NCBI GenBank assembly: GCA_000436835.1
Contig: FR889122.1
Span: 7,257-71,256, forward strand
DNA: 64,000 nucleotides
Reading direction: 5' to 3'
Source of the DNA: Eubacterium sp. CAG:251
GTDB taxonomy: Bacteria; Bacillota; Clostridia; Oscillospirales; Acutalibacteraceae
The position numbers were made by a program, and so were the translations under genes. The notes beneath the pieces were generated by a model that ran no database searches, was not told the DNA's origin, and was given only the letters and a program-made list of their open reading frames with translations. Positions 52,731-60,841 of the stretch are shown piece by piece; the stretch's first letter is position 1, and every line of letters starts with the position of its first letter.

Positions 52731-53144
52731 TTAGTATGGAAACGGGATTAATTTTTCAAGGTTAACCATTGTGCCTTTATTGTCTATTACGACTTTTATA
52801 TCATTTGAATTACTAAGTTGCCACATAAATTCACGACAAGCACCGCAAGGCGGCAAAACTTTTCCCATTTTATTAACAGCTATAACTGTATCTATCTCAA
52901 TTTCACCGTTTGTAATCATTGTGGATAATGCATTTCTTTCAGCACACATACCAAGTGAACAATCTGTATCGATACAAACTCCTGTATAAATATTACCTTG
53001 TTTTGTTAGTACAACAGCACCTACGCCGCCGAAACAAATTTGTTCGTTGATTTTTTTAGGAATAGCGACAGATTTTGCAATGTTATAAAGCTTTTTTATT
53101 TGCTTGTTTTGAATTTCATCACCGTTATACTTCTTCTTTAACAT
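52731..53144 (-). CDS. Cytidine deaminase-like protein (blasticidin-S-deaminase-like)
   Basis: A 137-residue zinc deaminase of the CDA fold. C67-A-E69 and P99-C100-G-A-C103 form the metal and catalytic sites (H/C-A-E and P-C-x-x-C). The GVCIDTDCSLGMCAERNA run matches small tetrameric cytidine deaminases and blasticidin S deaminase. ATG follows CGAGGTATT. The substrate could be cytidine/deoxycytidine or another aminopyrimidine compound. It sits alone between xerC and a broken GrpB gene, in an accessory-looking pocket. Confidence 0.85.
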   Translation of the reverse strand: MLKKKYNGDEIQNKQIKKLYNIAKSVAIPKKINEQICFGGVGAVVLTKQGNIYTGVCIDTDCSLGMCAERNALSTMITNGEIEIDTVIAVNKMGKVLPPCGACREFMWQLSNSNDIKVVIDNKGTMVNLEKLIPFPY

Positions 53145-53253
53145 TTTAATACCTCGGATATTATCTTGCTTTTTCTATATCATTTTTGCGCAAAGGTGAT
53201 TTTCAAAGAACGGATTGTCAACGTTTAATGATTTTTCGATAATTTAACCAAAA

Positions 53254-53801
53254 TCACAATTTATCATTTACTTTTCTCCATAAAGACGCACTTTTTAATA
53301 TTTCTTCAATAAGCTTGCTTTTGCCATTTGTGTAAGCAATTCTATCGTTTGGATATTTCTTTGCAAGCTTTATTTTTAAATCAGAATATTCGTTTGCTTT
53401 TTCTTCATTTGCGTTTAAGTAATCACGCTTATTAATATAATCGTTCCATTCCTTGCTGTTGAATATTACAACATGAATAAAATGTGTTTGAATATTATTT
53501 TGTAAATCACCGCAGACATATAATTGCTGATTAGGGTGGTCTTGACGTCTGTAAATTATGGCGAGTTTAGAAAGCTCATCGTTATGTTTTAAAATATCTT
53601 GAAATTTTTAACACCTACAACGATATCAATAATCGGCTTGGCGCAAATGTTCTTAATTGATGTACTTCCTATATGTTGGGCGTCAACAATGTCATTATTT
53701 AATGTGTTTTTGAGTATGTCAATAGTATTTTTTGCAGAAAATTCCCATTCGATTTGGTGATTTTCAATTGCTACTTCTCCCCTTTTTAATCCTATTGACA
53801 T
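53254..53801 (-). pseudogene. Frameshifted GrpB (UPF0157) nucleotidyltransferase-like gene
   Basis: The first frame (53801 to about 53589) encodes a GrpB N-terminus with the A-Q-H-I-G-S-T-S-I block and A-K-P-I-I-D-I-V-V-G-V-K. It stops just after N-F-K-I-F. Reading on in the next frame gives D-I-L-K-H-N-D and continues open to a TGA at 53254-53256 with the typical R-x-Y-L, Y-x-x-L-K, and H-F-I-H-V-V-I-F features. Restoring one T in the AAAAATTTC run joins both halves to about 182 residues, the family length. It has lost or never had a base there: recent pseudogene or sequencing error. The start overlaps the Gx gene by 10 bases. Confidence 0.85.
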
Positions 53802-54307
53802 TGTGTATCTCCTGTTTTAGCAATTCGTTTGATGATTATATCTGCAATAATTCCGTTTAAAATGCCTGTCACAAGCCCGACAATCATTAATATCGGGAAA
53901 TAATAAATAATTCTGTAGGTTCGCATAACAACGGCGGCAACGAGTATTTGACCGAAATTGTGGACTGTTCCGCCGAGAGCCGATACACCGATTGGTGAAA
54001 GCTTATTACTCTTTTTGGCGGCAAACATTACTAAAAATGAAAGCAGTCCGCCGATTAAACTGTAAATCATTGCAAATGGACCGCTGAAGGCTAAGCCTGA
54101 AAGCAAAATTCTGATAATTGATATAAATAAAGCGTCCTTAGCATTCATTGTATACAACGCAACAATAACTACAAGGTTTGCAATGCCGAGTTTGATGCCT
54201 GGTATGCCGAAATTGAACGGTATTAATGATTCTAAATATGAAAACGCAAACGCAAGCGCAATCATTAATGAGAGCGTGCAAAGCCGCTTAATATTAGACT
54301 TTTTCAC
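53792..54307 (-). CDS. Gx transporter family membrane protein
   Basis: A 171-residue protein with five to six helices, starting with a lysine-rich turn and L-C-T-L-S-L-M-I-A-L-A. It has the family's LESLIPFNFGIPGIKLGIANLVV region, GLAFSGPFAMIYSLIGG, and G-G-T-V-H-N-F-G-Q. Family members were once annotated as heptaprenyl diphosphate synthase component I and resemble ECF S proteins. Starts with GTG after GAGGTGG and overlaps the preceding gene by 4 bases. Linked here with a NusG domain II protein, ApbE and Rnf. Confidence 0.88.
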   Translation of the reverse strand: MKKSNIKRLCTLSLMIALAFAFSYLESLIPFNFGIPGIKLGIANLVVIVALYTMNAKDALFISIIRILLSGLAFSGPFAMIYSLIGGLLSFLVMFAAKKSNKLSPIGVSALGGTVHNFGQILVAAVVMRTYRIIYYFPILMIVGLVTGILNGIIADIIIKRIAKTGDTQCQ

Positions 54308-54726
54308 CTTGCCACCTCGTCAACGTCACTGCCTTTATCACTTACGACCGTTACAATTACCTTATTTGGCAGGCAAATTATTGATTCGTTATTTTTGCTT
54401 ATTTTATTATGATTAACACATATTTTATCCTTGCAATTTGCGTATTTCATCGAAGCCAGACCGCCGCTGATAATGACGGTATTACAAATATTACCGTTTT
54501 TATCATATATCTTATATTCCTGATTTTTATTTAAATCAAGAATGGCTATTTGCTTTGCATCTTGCTCAATTATAACCTTATTGCCGTTTGACGAAAAACT
54601 GTTGATTAAGATGAAAATTAACGCTGCCAATGCAATGATAACGGCTATTAATATTATATCATTTTTTCTTTTTTTATTTTGCACTTTTAACACCGTCGGT
54701 TTTTGTGATTTTATCGTTTTTGTCAA
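54304..54726 (-). CDS. NusG domain II-containing protein
   Basis: A 140-residue protein with a basic N-terminus, one membrane helix (about residues 25-44) and an exported beta-rich domain of the NusG domain II type, with the C-K-D-K-I-C-V-N-H-x-x-I-S motif and ICLPNKVIV near its end. The two cysteines are conserved in this family. The start is uncertain because it overlaps apbE by 53 bases; a GTG at 54684 is an alternative. It is paired with the Gx gene (4-base overlap), a recurrent pairing in Firmicutes. Confidence 0.85.
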   Translation of the reverse strand: MTKTIKSQKPTVLKVQNKKRKNDIILIAVIIALAALIFILINSFSSNGNKVIIEQDAKQIAILDLNKNQEYKIYDKNGNICNTVIISGGLASMKYANCKDKICVNHNKISKNNESIICLPNKVIVTVVSDKGSDVDEVAR

Positions 54727-55684
54727 GCCAAATAGCTTGAATATTATATTTTTCGGCTAATTTCCTGCCTGTGTTTAAATCCATACAAAATAACGCCGTA
54801 GAAAGCGTATCGGCAAGTGCGCTGTCGCTTGATATTACTGTTACTGATTTAAAATAATTTGCCGGATATAATGTATTTTTATCGATTATATGGCAATAAT
54901 CTTTGCCGTCGACCGTGTAATATCTTTGATACGAGCCGCTTGTAACTACACTTGTATTATCATCTGCGTAAATTTTGTCTAAATATTCATTTGAATTTGG
55001 ATTTTCAATTCCGATAACAAAATCATTTTTGTCAGGCTTATTTCCGATTGTGATTATATTTCCACCAAGGGAAATAACTGCGCTTTGCCAAACATTGTTT
55101 TTAGTTATGTATTCATAAATTTTATTGCAAACAAATCCTTTGGTAATTGCGCCTACATCAAGTTTTAATTCTTTATCATTGAAAAATATAGTTGAATTTT
55201 CCTTGTCTATAATTAAATTATTGATATCTGTATGCTCACTTGCTTTCGTAAGCATTGATTTAGGAGGAAGCGACTCCCCTTTTTCCCTGTAATCGTGCCA
55301 AATTGAAAGAACACTTCCCATAGCGATATCGACATATCCGTTTGTAATTTTATATGCCTTTTTTCCATAGGTCAAAAGCTCAATTATTCTTTTATCAACC
55401 TTAACAGGCTTTTTGTATGCATTGTCATTTATATATTTTAGATTTACAATATTATCATAATCATTATAGATATCGTAAAGTTCGGAATATCCTTTAATTT
55501 CACCGTATAACTTATTATATTTTTTGTCGAATTCAGCTTGCGAGGTATCATAAGCAGTTATACTTGAGGCAGTGTCAAACAGATTCAAAAAACTTTTTGA
55601 GAATTTGGTATACTTACTGTTTGAACAGCCAAACAAAGTAAATAACAAAGTAAAGGAGAGGACTATTGAAACAATTTTTTTCAT
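54674..55684 (-). CDS. apbE: FAD:protein FMN transferase (ApbE) lipoprotein
   Basis: A 336-residue exported flavin transferase that attaches FMN from FAD to threonines of partner proteins. A lipobox (LFGC, cysteine near residue 20) predicts a membrane-anchored lipoprotein. Family blocks include F-D-T-A-S-S-I-T-A-Y-D, the K-L-D-V-G-A-I-T-K-G-F strand and the SLGGNIITIG and TSGSYQRYY segments. GAGGAGGGGA lies before the ATG. It directly follows rnfB, so RnfG and RnfD are likely substrates. Confidence 0.95.
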   Translation of the reverse strand: MKKIVSIVLSFTLLFTLFGCSNSKYTKFSKSFLNLFDTASSITAYDTSQAEFDKKYNKLYGEIKGYSELYDIYNDYDNIVNLKYINDNAYKKPVKVDKRIIELLTYGKKAYKITNGYVDIAMGSVLSIWHDYREKGESLPPKSMLTKASEHTDINNLIIDKENSTIFFNDKELKLDVGAITKGFVCNKIYEYITKNNVWQSAVISLGGNIITIGNKPDKNDFVIGIENPNSNEYLDKIYADDNTSVVTSGSYQRYYTVDGKDYCHIIDKNTLYPANYFKSVTVISSDSALADTLSTALFCMDLNTGRKLAEKYNIQAIWLDKNDKITKTDGVKSAK

Positions 55685-55700
55685 AAGTCCCCTCCTCTCT

Positions 55701-56504
55701 TTAATTTATAAATTCTTTAATAACCTTAGTCGGACATTTTTGAGCACACAAGCCGCACTCGGTACACTTATTGTAATCTATTTTAGCAACATTATCAATA
55801 ACTTTTACTGCATCATTAGGGCAATTTCTTTCGCACATACCGCAACCTATACACCCTGCCTGACAATTATCCTTAACAACCTTGCCACGCTGTTTGTTTG
55901 AACATTGGACCCTAAATTTAGAATTGTAAGGTACAATTTCAATAAGATTAAGCGGACAGGCTTTAACGCATTTACCGCAGGCGATGCAAAGTTCTTCGTC
56001 AACAACCGCCTTGCCGTTGATAATTCTTATTGCCTGATTATCGCAAACATCTGCGCAAGAGCCGTATCCCATACAGCCATATTGGCAACTTCTTTCACCG
56101 CCGCCGGGCGCAACGGATGCAGAGGTACACGTTCTCGTGCCGTAATAATTAAATTTTTGGTGCCTTACTTCACAGGTTCCCGAACATTTAACAAATGCAG
56201 TCTGCCTAACAAACTCTCCTGCTTGAGCGCCCATTATTTCCGCTATTTTTTCAGCGCCCTTTTTGCCGGCAGGAGGGCAAGCATTGACGGGTGCTTCGCC
56301 TTTAGCAATCGCCTTAGCAAGAGCGTCACAGCCTGCATATCCGCAAGCACCGCAGTTATTGCCCGCAAGTGCTTCTCTGACTTTAATTTCTTTTTCGTCT
56401 ACTTCAACGTGAAAAACCTTTTCGGCAACACTGAGAAGAACGGCAATAATAAGTCCAACAGCGGCAACAACCACTGAGGCAATGATAATACTTTTAATAT
56501 CCAT
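55701..56504 (-). CDS. rnfB: Ion-translocating oxidoreductase complex subunit B (RnfB)
   Basis: A 267-residue membrane-anchored Fe-S protein. After an N-terminal helix, it has a CGACGYAGC-type cluster motif with a later C (about residues 47-80), a middle block of cysteines, then ferredoxin-like CIACGKCVKACP, and CIGCGMCERNCP plus CTECGLCAQKCP, each a 4Fe-4S set. It carries electrons from ferredoxin into the Rnf pump. Sixth gene of the rnf operon, with apbE following by 17 bases. Confidence 0.97.
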   Translation of the reverse strand: MDIKSIIIASVVVAAVGLIIAVLLSVAEKVFHVEVDEKEIKVREALAGNNCGACGYAGCDALAKAIAKGEAPVNACPPAGKKGAEKIAEIMGAQAGEFVRQTAFVKCSGTCEVRHQKFNYYGTRTCTSASVAPGGGERSCQYGCMGYGSCADVCDNQAIRIINGKAVVDEELCIACGKCVKACPLNLIEIVPYNSKFRVQCSNKQRGKVVKDNCQAGCIGCGMCERNCPNDAVKVIDNVAKIDYNKCTECGLCAQKCPTKVIKEFIN

Positions 56505-56518
56505 ATTGCTCCCCTCCT

Positions 56519-57097
56519 CTATTTAAGTGTTCCAAAGCCGTAAAAAGCAATAGCCATAAGACATGCTGTTAATAATACAGCAGGAGTACCTTTAAATGCT
56601 TTTGGAAAATCGTTGTTTTCTGTTCTTTCTCTTATGCCTGCCATAATTATAATTGCAAGCGCAAAGCCGACTGCTGTTCCAAAGCCGGTTACAACAGATG
56701 TTATAAAATTATTATTGTCCTGCACATTAGTAAGTGCAACACCTAATACTGCACAGTTTGTGGTAATAAGCGGAAGATAAACTCCGAGCGCTTGGTAAAG
56801 CTTAGGAACATATTTTTTTAAGAACAATTCAATAAGCTGAACAAGTGCTGCAATTACAAGAATGAAAATTATTGTATTTAGATATGTAATATGAAGCTTG
56901 TTGATTACGAAAGTGTATAAAAGATTTGTAACCGCACTTGCAATTGTAATAACAAATATTACTGCACCGCCCATTCCTGCAGCGGTTTTTACATTTTTAG
57001 AAACACCCAAAAACGGGCAAATTCCCAAAAATTGACTAAGCACAACGTTATTAATAAGTGCCGTTGTCATTAAAACAAGAAATAAGGTTTTTAGCAT
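56519..57097 (-). CDS. rnfA: Ion-translocating oxidoreductase complex subunit A (RnfA)
   Basis: A 192-residue polytopic membrane protein of the RnfA/NqrE family with about six helices. It includes the N-N-V-V-L-S-Q-F-L-G-I-C-P-F-L-G-V-S block and the L-I-T-T-N-C-A-V-L-G-V-A-L membrane half with the conserved cysteines. RnfA and RnfE face opposite ways and share a 2Fe-2S cluster in known structures. It overlaps rnfE by 1 base or so (TAATG). Confidence 0.97.
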   Translation of the reverse strand: MLKTLFLVLMTTALINNVVLSQFLGICPFLGVSKNVKTAAGMGGAVIFVITIASAVTNLLYTFVINKLHITYLNTIIFILVIAALVQLIELFLKKYVPKLYQALGVYLPLITTNCAVLGVALTNVQDNNNFITSVVTGFGTAVGFALAIIIMAGIRERTENNDFPKAFKGTPAVLLTACLMAIAFYGFGTLK

Positions 57098-57786
57098 TAT
57101 TTGTTTACCTCCTTATTTTCTGCTTCCTTGCAAAGCGAATTACAGTGCATACAATCTCCGCCGCAGGCAGTTTCGTCTTTAACGTGCCTGTTAGCGCCTT
57201 TTGCACCGAATTTGTTTTGAAGTGCACATAAAAATGCCAAAACAAGGAATGCGCCTGGTGCTAAAATAAAGATTGATACACCCTCATAAGATTTAGGTAA
57301 AAGTTGAAGGTTAAAAATTTTGCCTGTTCCTATAAGCTCACGAACAATACCTATTGACGTTAAACCTATAGTAAAGCCAAGCCCCATACCGAGACCGTCA
57401 AATATAGATGGAATAACCTTATTTTTTGAAGCGTAGCTTTCTGCTCTGCCGAGAATAATACAGTTTACAACGATAAGCGGAATATAAAGGCCCAAAGCGT
57501 CATAAAGCGTTGTAACATAAGCCTGTAATATCATTTGAACTATTGTTACAAATGAAGCTACAATAACGATATATGCCGGCATACGAACACCGTCCGGAAT
57601 TACCTTTCTTAATAAGGAAATAATCATATTGCTCATAACAAGTACGACTGTTGTTGCAAGTCCCATACCAAGACCGTTAATAGCAGAGGTTGTGACTGCA
57701 AGGGTCGGACACATACCGAGCATAAGAATGAAGGTTGGATTTTCTTTAACAATACCGTTATATAATCTTTCAATAGGTGTTTTCAA
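57097..57786 (-). CDS. rnfE: Ion-translocating oxidoreductase complex subunit E (RnfE)
   Basis: A 229-residue polytopic membrane protein paired with RnfA. It has the N-P-T-F-I-L-M-L-G-M-C-P-T-L-A-V-T block and I-V-V-N-C-I-I-L-G-R-A-E, and a cysteine-rich tail (C-G-G-D-C-M-H-C). Starts at a TTG: 57786 is 8 bases past GGAGG and preferred, while another in-frame TTG at 57795 touches it. The extra C-terminal cysteines are typical of some clostridial RnfE proteins. Confidence 0.95.
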   Translation of the reverse strand: MKTPIERLYNGIVKENPTFILMLGMCPTLAVTTSAINGLGMGLATTVVLVMSNMIISLLRKVIPDGVRMPAYIVIVASFVTIVQMILQAYVTTLYDALGLYIPLIVVNCIILGRAESYASKNKVIPSIFDGLGMGLGFTIGLTSIGIVRELIGTGKIFNLQLLPKSYEGVSIFILAPGAFLVLAFLCALQNKFGAKGANRHVKDETACGGDCMHCNSLCKEAENKEVNK

Positions 57787-57787
57787 A

Positions 57788-58405
57788 TTAATCAACCTCC
57801 TTTAACTGATTGTTATATACGGCAAGCGCACTGTCTACCGCTTCGCAAACAGCGTTTGATGTAATTGTTGCACCGCTGAGTGCATCGATTTCATTATCGC
57901 TTGAAGCGCCGTTTTTAGTATAATTAATACCGTTTGCAGATTTGCCGATAAATTGTGATTTAAAATCGTCCTCTGTTGCCTTAGCACCAAGGCCTGCAGT
58001 TTCACTGTGTGATAAAACAGTAAAGCCTGTAAGCTTATTTGTTTTTGCCGATACACCGATTGCAACCTTTACATCGCCTCCGTATCCGGAAGGTGATGTT
58101 GCGGAAAATACATAGCCGATTAAGTTGCCGTTTTTATCTGTAGCTTTTAAAACATCGTCAACGGTGCATTGCGACAGATTTTCCTTCTTAAGTGAAGCTG
58201 ATGATGCTTTGAGTATTTCATCTGTATTGTCAAGCGCTTCAAATTGAGCATCGGGATAAACAACCTCATATGCCTCAAGCCTTGCTTTATCCTGCGCTTT
58301 TGCAATAGGTTCTTTTGTTATTTCATTTACAAATGCAAGTGAAACACCGGCTACAAGAGTAATTAAAAACAATGCAAGGCAGTTTTTTAAGAATTTATTT
58401 TTCAT
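57788..58405 (-). CDS. rnfG: Ion-translocating oxidoreductase complex subunit G (RnfG)
   Basis: A 205-residue protein with one N-terminal membrane helix and an exported FMN-binding domain. The flavinylation motif S-G-A-T-I-T-S lies near residue 178 (in DALSGATITSNAV), where ApbE should attach FMN to the threonine. GYGGDVKVAIG and SHSETAGLGAKA are family blocks. Its stop abuts rnfE; the start lies within 4 bases of rnfD's stop. Confidence 0.96.
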   Translation of the reverse strand: MKNKFLKNCLALFLITLVAGVSLAFVNEITKEPIAKAQDKARLEAYEVVYPDAQFEALDNTDEILKASSASLKKENLSQCTVDDVLKATDKNGNLIGYVFSATSPSGYGGDVKVAIGVSAKTNKLTGFTVLSHSETAGLGAKATEDDFKSQFIGKSANGINYTKNGASSDNEIDALSGATITSNAVCEAVDSALAVYNNQLKEVD

Positions 58406-58408
58406 ACA

Positions 58409-59359
58409 TCACGCCTCCTCTTTCTTACGCATACCAAATGCTTTTGGAACAGTTATTTTTTCAATAAGAGGAACAACAAGGTTTGAAATAATAATAGCAT
58501 AAGATACACCTTCTGCACTTGAGCCGAGGACTCTGAATATTGCAGTTAAAAATCCAATTAATATTGCATAAATAACCTGACCCGTTTTTGTAATCGGGCT
58601 TGTTGTGTAATCTGTTGCCATAAATACCGCACCGCTCATTAAACCGCCTGTAAGAAGGTTTCCGAGTGCAAAGTTAACCATGCCTGAGAAGTCCATTTCT
58701 CTGCCTTTAACGAGTGCAAACAGTACGACAAAAACGACGGTTGATGCCATATAAATAAGCGGAATTCGAGGAGAAATAACTTTTCTGATAAGTAAATAAG
58801 CAAAACCTATTAATATTGCAAGTGTGCAAACCTCGCCGATACAGCCGCTTTGAAGTCCTAAAAATGCATCTCTTAAATTAATAGTATTCCCTGCTTTGAT
58901 TTGAGCAAGCTCAGTTGCAGATGACACACCATCGACTGTTGAAAAATCGGTCATACGTGAAGTGAACGAAATAAGTAAAAAACATCTTGCAGCAAGAGCG
59001 GGGTTCATGATATTTTGACCGATTCCGCCAAATAGCATTTTTACTATAACAATTGCGAACACACCGCCAATCGCAGGCACCCACCATGCAATCTGCGGCG
59101 GCATATTAAGCGCAATAATTAAACCTGTTACTACTGCGCTGAAATCAAATACTGTAATTGGTTTTTTATAAATTAATTCAAATATAAGCTCACTCAATAC
59201 ACAGCTTACTACCGATGAAATAATTACAATTAACGCATTGGCACCGAAATGCCATACACCGAAAGCTAAGGTCGGAATAAGGGCAATGCATACATCAATC
59301 ATAATTTTTTGAGTTGAACTCTTATCTCTTATATGCGGTGAAACAGAAACATTATACAT
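58409..59359 (-). CDS. rnfD: Ion-translocating oxidoreductase complex subunit D (RnfD)
   Basis: A 316-residue membrane protein with eight to ten helices. It starts with the V-S-x-S-P-H-I-R-D motif and has a DGVSSAT motif near residue 160 that carries the covalent FMN on threonine in family members. The F-G-G-I-G-Q-N-I-M-N-P-A-L-A-A-R and F-M-A-T-D-Y-T-T-S-P stretches are canonical. It follows rnfC by 12 bases. Confidence 0.97.
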   Translation of the reverse strand: MYNVSVSPHIRDKSSTQKIMIDVCIALIPTLAFGVWHFGANALIVIISSVVSCVLSELIFELIYKKPITVFDFSAVVTGLIIALNMPPQIAWWVPAIGGVFAIVIVKMLFGGIGQNIMNPALAARCFLLISFTSRMTDFSTVDGVSSATELAQIKAGNTINLRDAFLGLQSGCIGEVCTLAILIGFAYLLIRKVISPRIPLIYMASTVVFVVLFALVKGREMDFSGMVNFALGNLLTGGLMSGAVFMATDYTTSPITKTGQVIYAILIGFLTAIFRVLGSSAEGVSYAIIISNLVVPLIEKITVPKAFGMRKKEEA

Positions 59360-59371
59360 AATTACCCCTCC

Positions 59372-60691
59372 TTATTTTGTCGCTTTGCTTTCACGTACTT
59401 TGATTTTGGCAAGCTTGAATGTTTGGGTAAGCGGTCTTTTGGCAGGACAAACATAAGTGCAACAACCGCATTCAATACATTCCATACCGTAAAGCTTTTC
59501 AAATTGCTCGTAGTTTTTGTTAATTACAGCTTGAGCCATAAGCTGCGGAACAAGAGTTTCCGGACATGCACCTACGCATCTGCCGCAACGAATACATGCA
59601 CTTGTTTCCATTTTTTCTACGTCATCATGAGTTATGGCTAAAATTGACGAAGATGTTTTGATTACAGGATAATCAAGGCTGTTCATAGCCATGCCCATCA
59701 TAGGTCCGCCTGAAATAATTTTAACTGTCGAATCCTTGATACCGCCGCATTCGTCTGCCAAATATTTATGAGAAATACCTAGCAAAACATCCATATTACC
59801 CGGTTCGTTAATACCATCACCTGTTAGCGTAACAACTCTGTGAACAAGAGGCATATTCATTTTTACCGCCTCAAAGATCGCAATGATTGTTGCAATGTTT
59901 AATACAATTACACCTGCGTCGGCAGGAAGTATGTGGGAATTGATTTGCCTTCCTGTTACAGATGAAATCAATCTTCTTTCACCGCCTTGCGGATAACGTG
60001 TCGAAAGAGGCATAACATTTATTCTGTTGTTACCGTTACATTCGAATGAAAGAGCATCAATTGCCTTTGGTTTATTATCCTCAATACCGATAATTGCTTC
60101 GGCTTTTTCAAAGAGCCTGAGAACGATTGAAATACCTTCAATTATGTCTTTACTTCTTTCAACCATCAATCGATAGTCAGAGGTGAGATACGGTTCACAT
60201 TCAGAACCGTTAATAATTATGTAGTCGATATTTTGATTTTTAGGTGAAAGTTTTACACCTGTAGGAAAGCCTGCACCACCCATACCGACGATTCCGCTGT
60301 CTGAAATAATTTTTATAATTTCTTCATTGGATAAGGCATTTACTTCTCTTGAAATACCGAAACCTTCAACACATTCGTCTTCAAAATCATTTTTAATAAC
60401 AACGCATTTGGAAGTTTTGCCGTTTAGCATTGTTCTGTCCTCAATTCGCATAACAGTGCCCGAAACAGAAGAATAAACAGGACTTGATACAAATCCGCTT
60501 GCTTCCCCTATTTTCATACCTTTAAGTACCCTGTCGGTTACTTTAACGCAAGGCGTTGCAGGTGCACCGATATGCTGACTCATAGGAAAAACCATAATTT
60601 CCTCGCCTTTGAGCCGTTTGATTTCTTTTGAAGCGGCAAATTCCTTTCCCTCATAGGGATGAACTCCCGCTTTGAATTTTCCTTTACTCAT
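59372..60691 (-). CDS. rnfC: Ion-translocating oxidoreductase complex subunit C (RnfC)
   Basis: A 439-residue NADH-facing subunit. N-terminal HPYEGKEFA and P-M-S-Q-H-I-G-A-P-A-x-P segments, the NADH/FMN-binding G-M-G-G-A-G-F-P-T-G-V-K block near residue 138, E-C-E-P-Y-L-T, and two C-terminal 4Fe-4S sets (CIRCGRCVGACP and CIECGCCTYVCP) are all in place. It starts the operon rnfCDGEAB, which couples ferredoxin oxidation by NAD+ to Na+ or H+ export; which ion is used is not readable here. Confidence 0.97.
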   Translation of the reverse strand: MSKGKFKAGVHPYEGKEFAASKEIKRLKGEEIMVFPMSQHIGAPATPCVKVTDRVLKGMKIGEASGFVSSPVYSSVSGTVMRIEDRTMLNGKTSKCVVIKNDFEDECVEGFGISREVNALSNEEIIKIISDSGIVGMGGAGFPTGVKLSPKNQNIDYIIINGSECEPYLTSDYRLMVERSKDIIEGISIVLRLFEKAEAIIGIEDNKPKAIDALSFECNGNNRINVMPLSTRYPQGGERRLISSVTGRQINSHILPADAGVIVLNIATIIAIFEAVKMNMPLVHRVVTLTGDGINEPGNMDVLLGISHKYLADECGGIKDSTVKIISGGPMMGMAMNSLDYPVIKTSSSILAITHDDVEKMETSACIRCGRCVGACPETLVPQLMAQAVINKNYEQFEKLYGMECIECGCCTYVCPAKRPLTQTFKLAKIKVRESKATK

Positions 60692-60796
60692 AAATTATCC
60701 CTCAATACATTTATAAAGTGTGCATAAGCCAATAATATTATATTAACATATATATACATATTTTTCAATAAACAAACAACAACTTTTGTTTATAAT

Positions 60797-60830
60797 AGAA
60801 AAAAGTCTGCTAAAAATTAGCAGACTTATA
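60797..60830 (-). terminator. Intrinsic terminator after radA
   Basis: AAGTCTGCTAA (60803-60813) pairs perfectly with TTAGCAGACTT (60817-60827), followed by TTTTTTCTAT on the minus strand. Confidence 0.9.
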
Positions 60831-60841
60831 TATTTTTCTAC

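Noticed and set aside
55905..56477. A long plus-strand open frame opposite rnfB
   Set aside because: It is the shadow of a cysteine-rich coding frame on the other strand, has no start signal, and its product resembles nothing.
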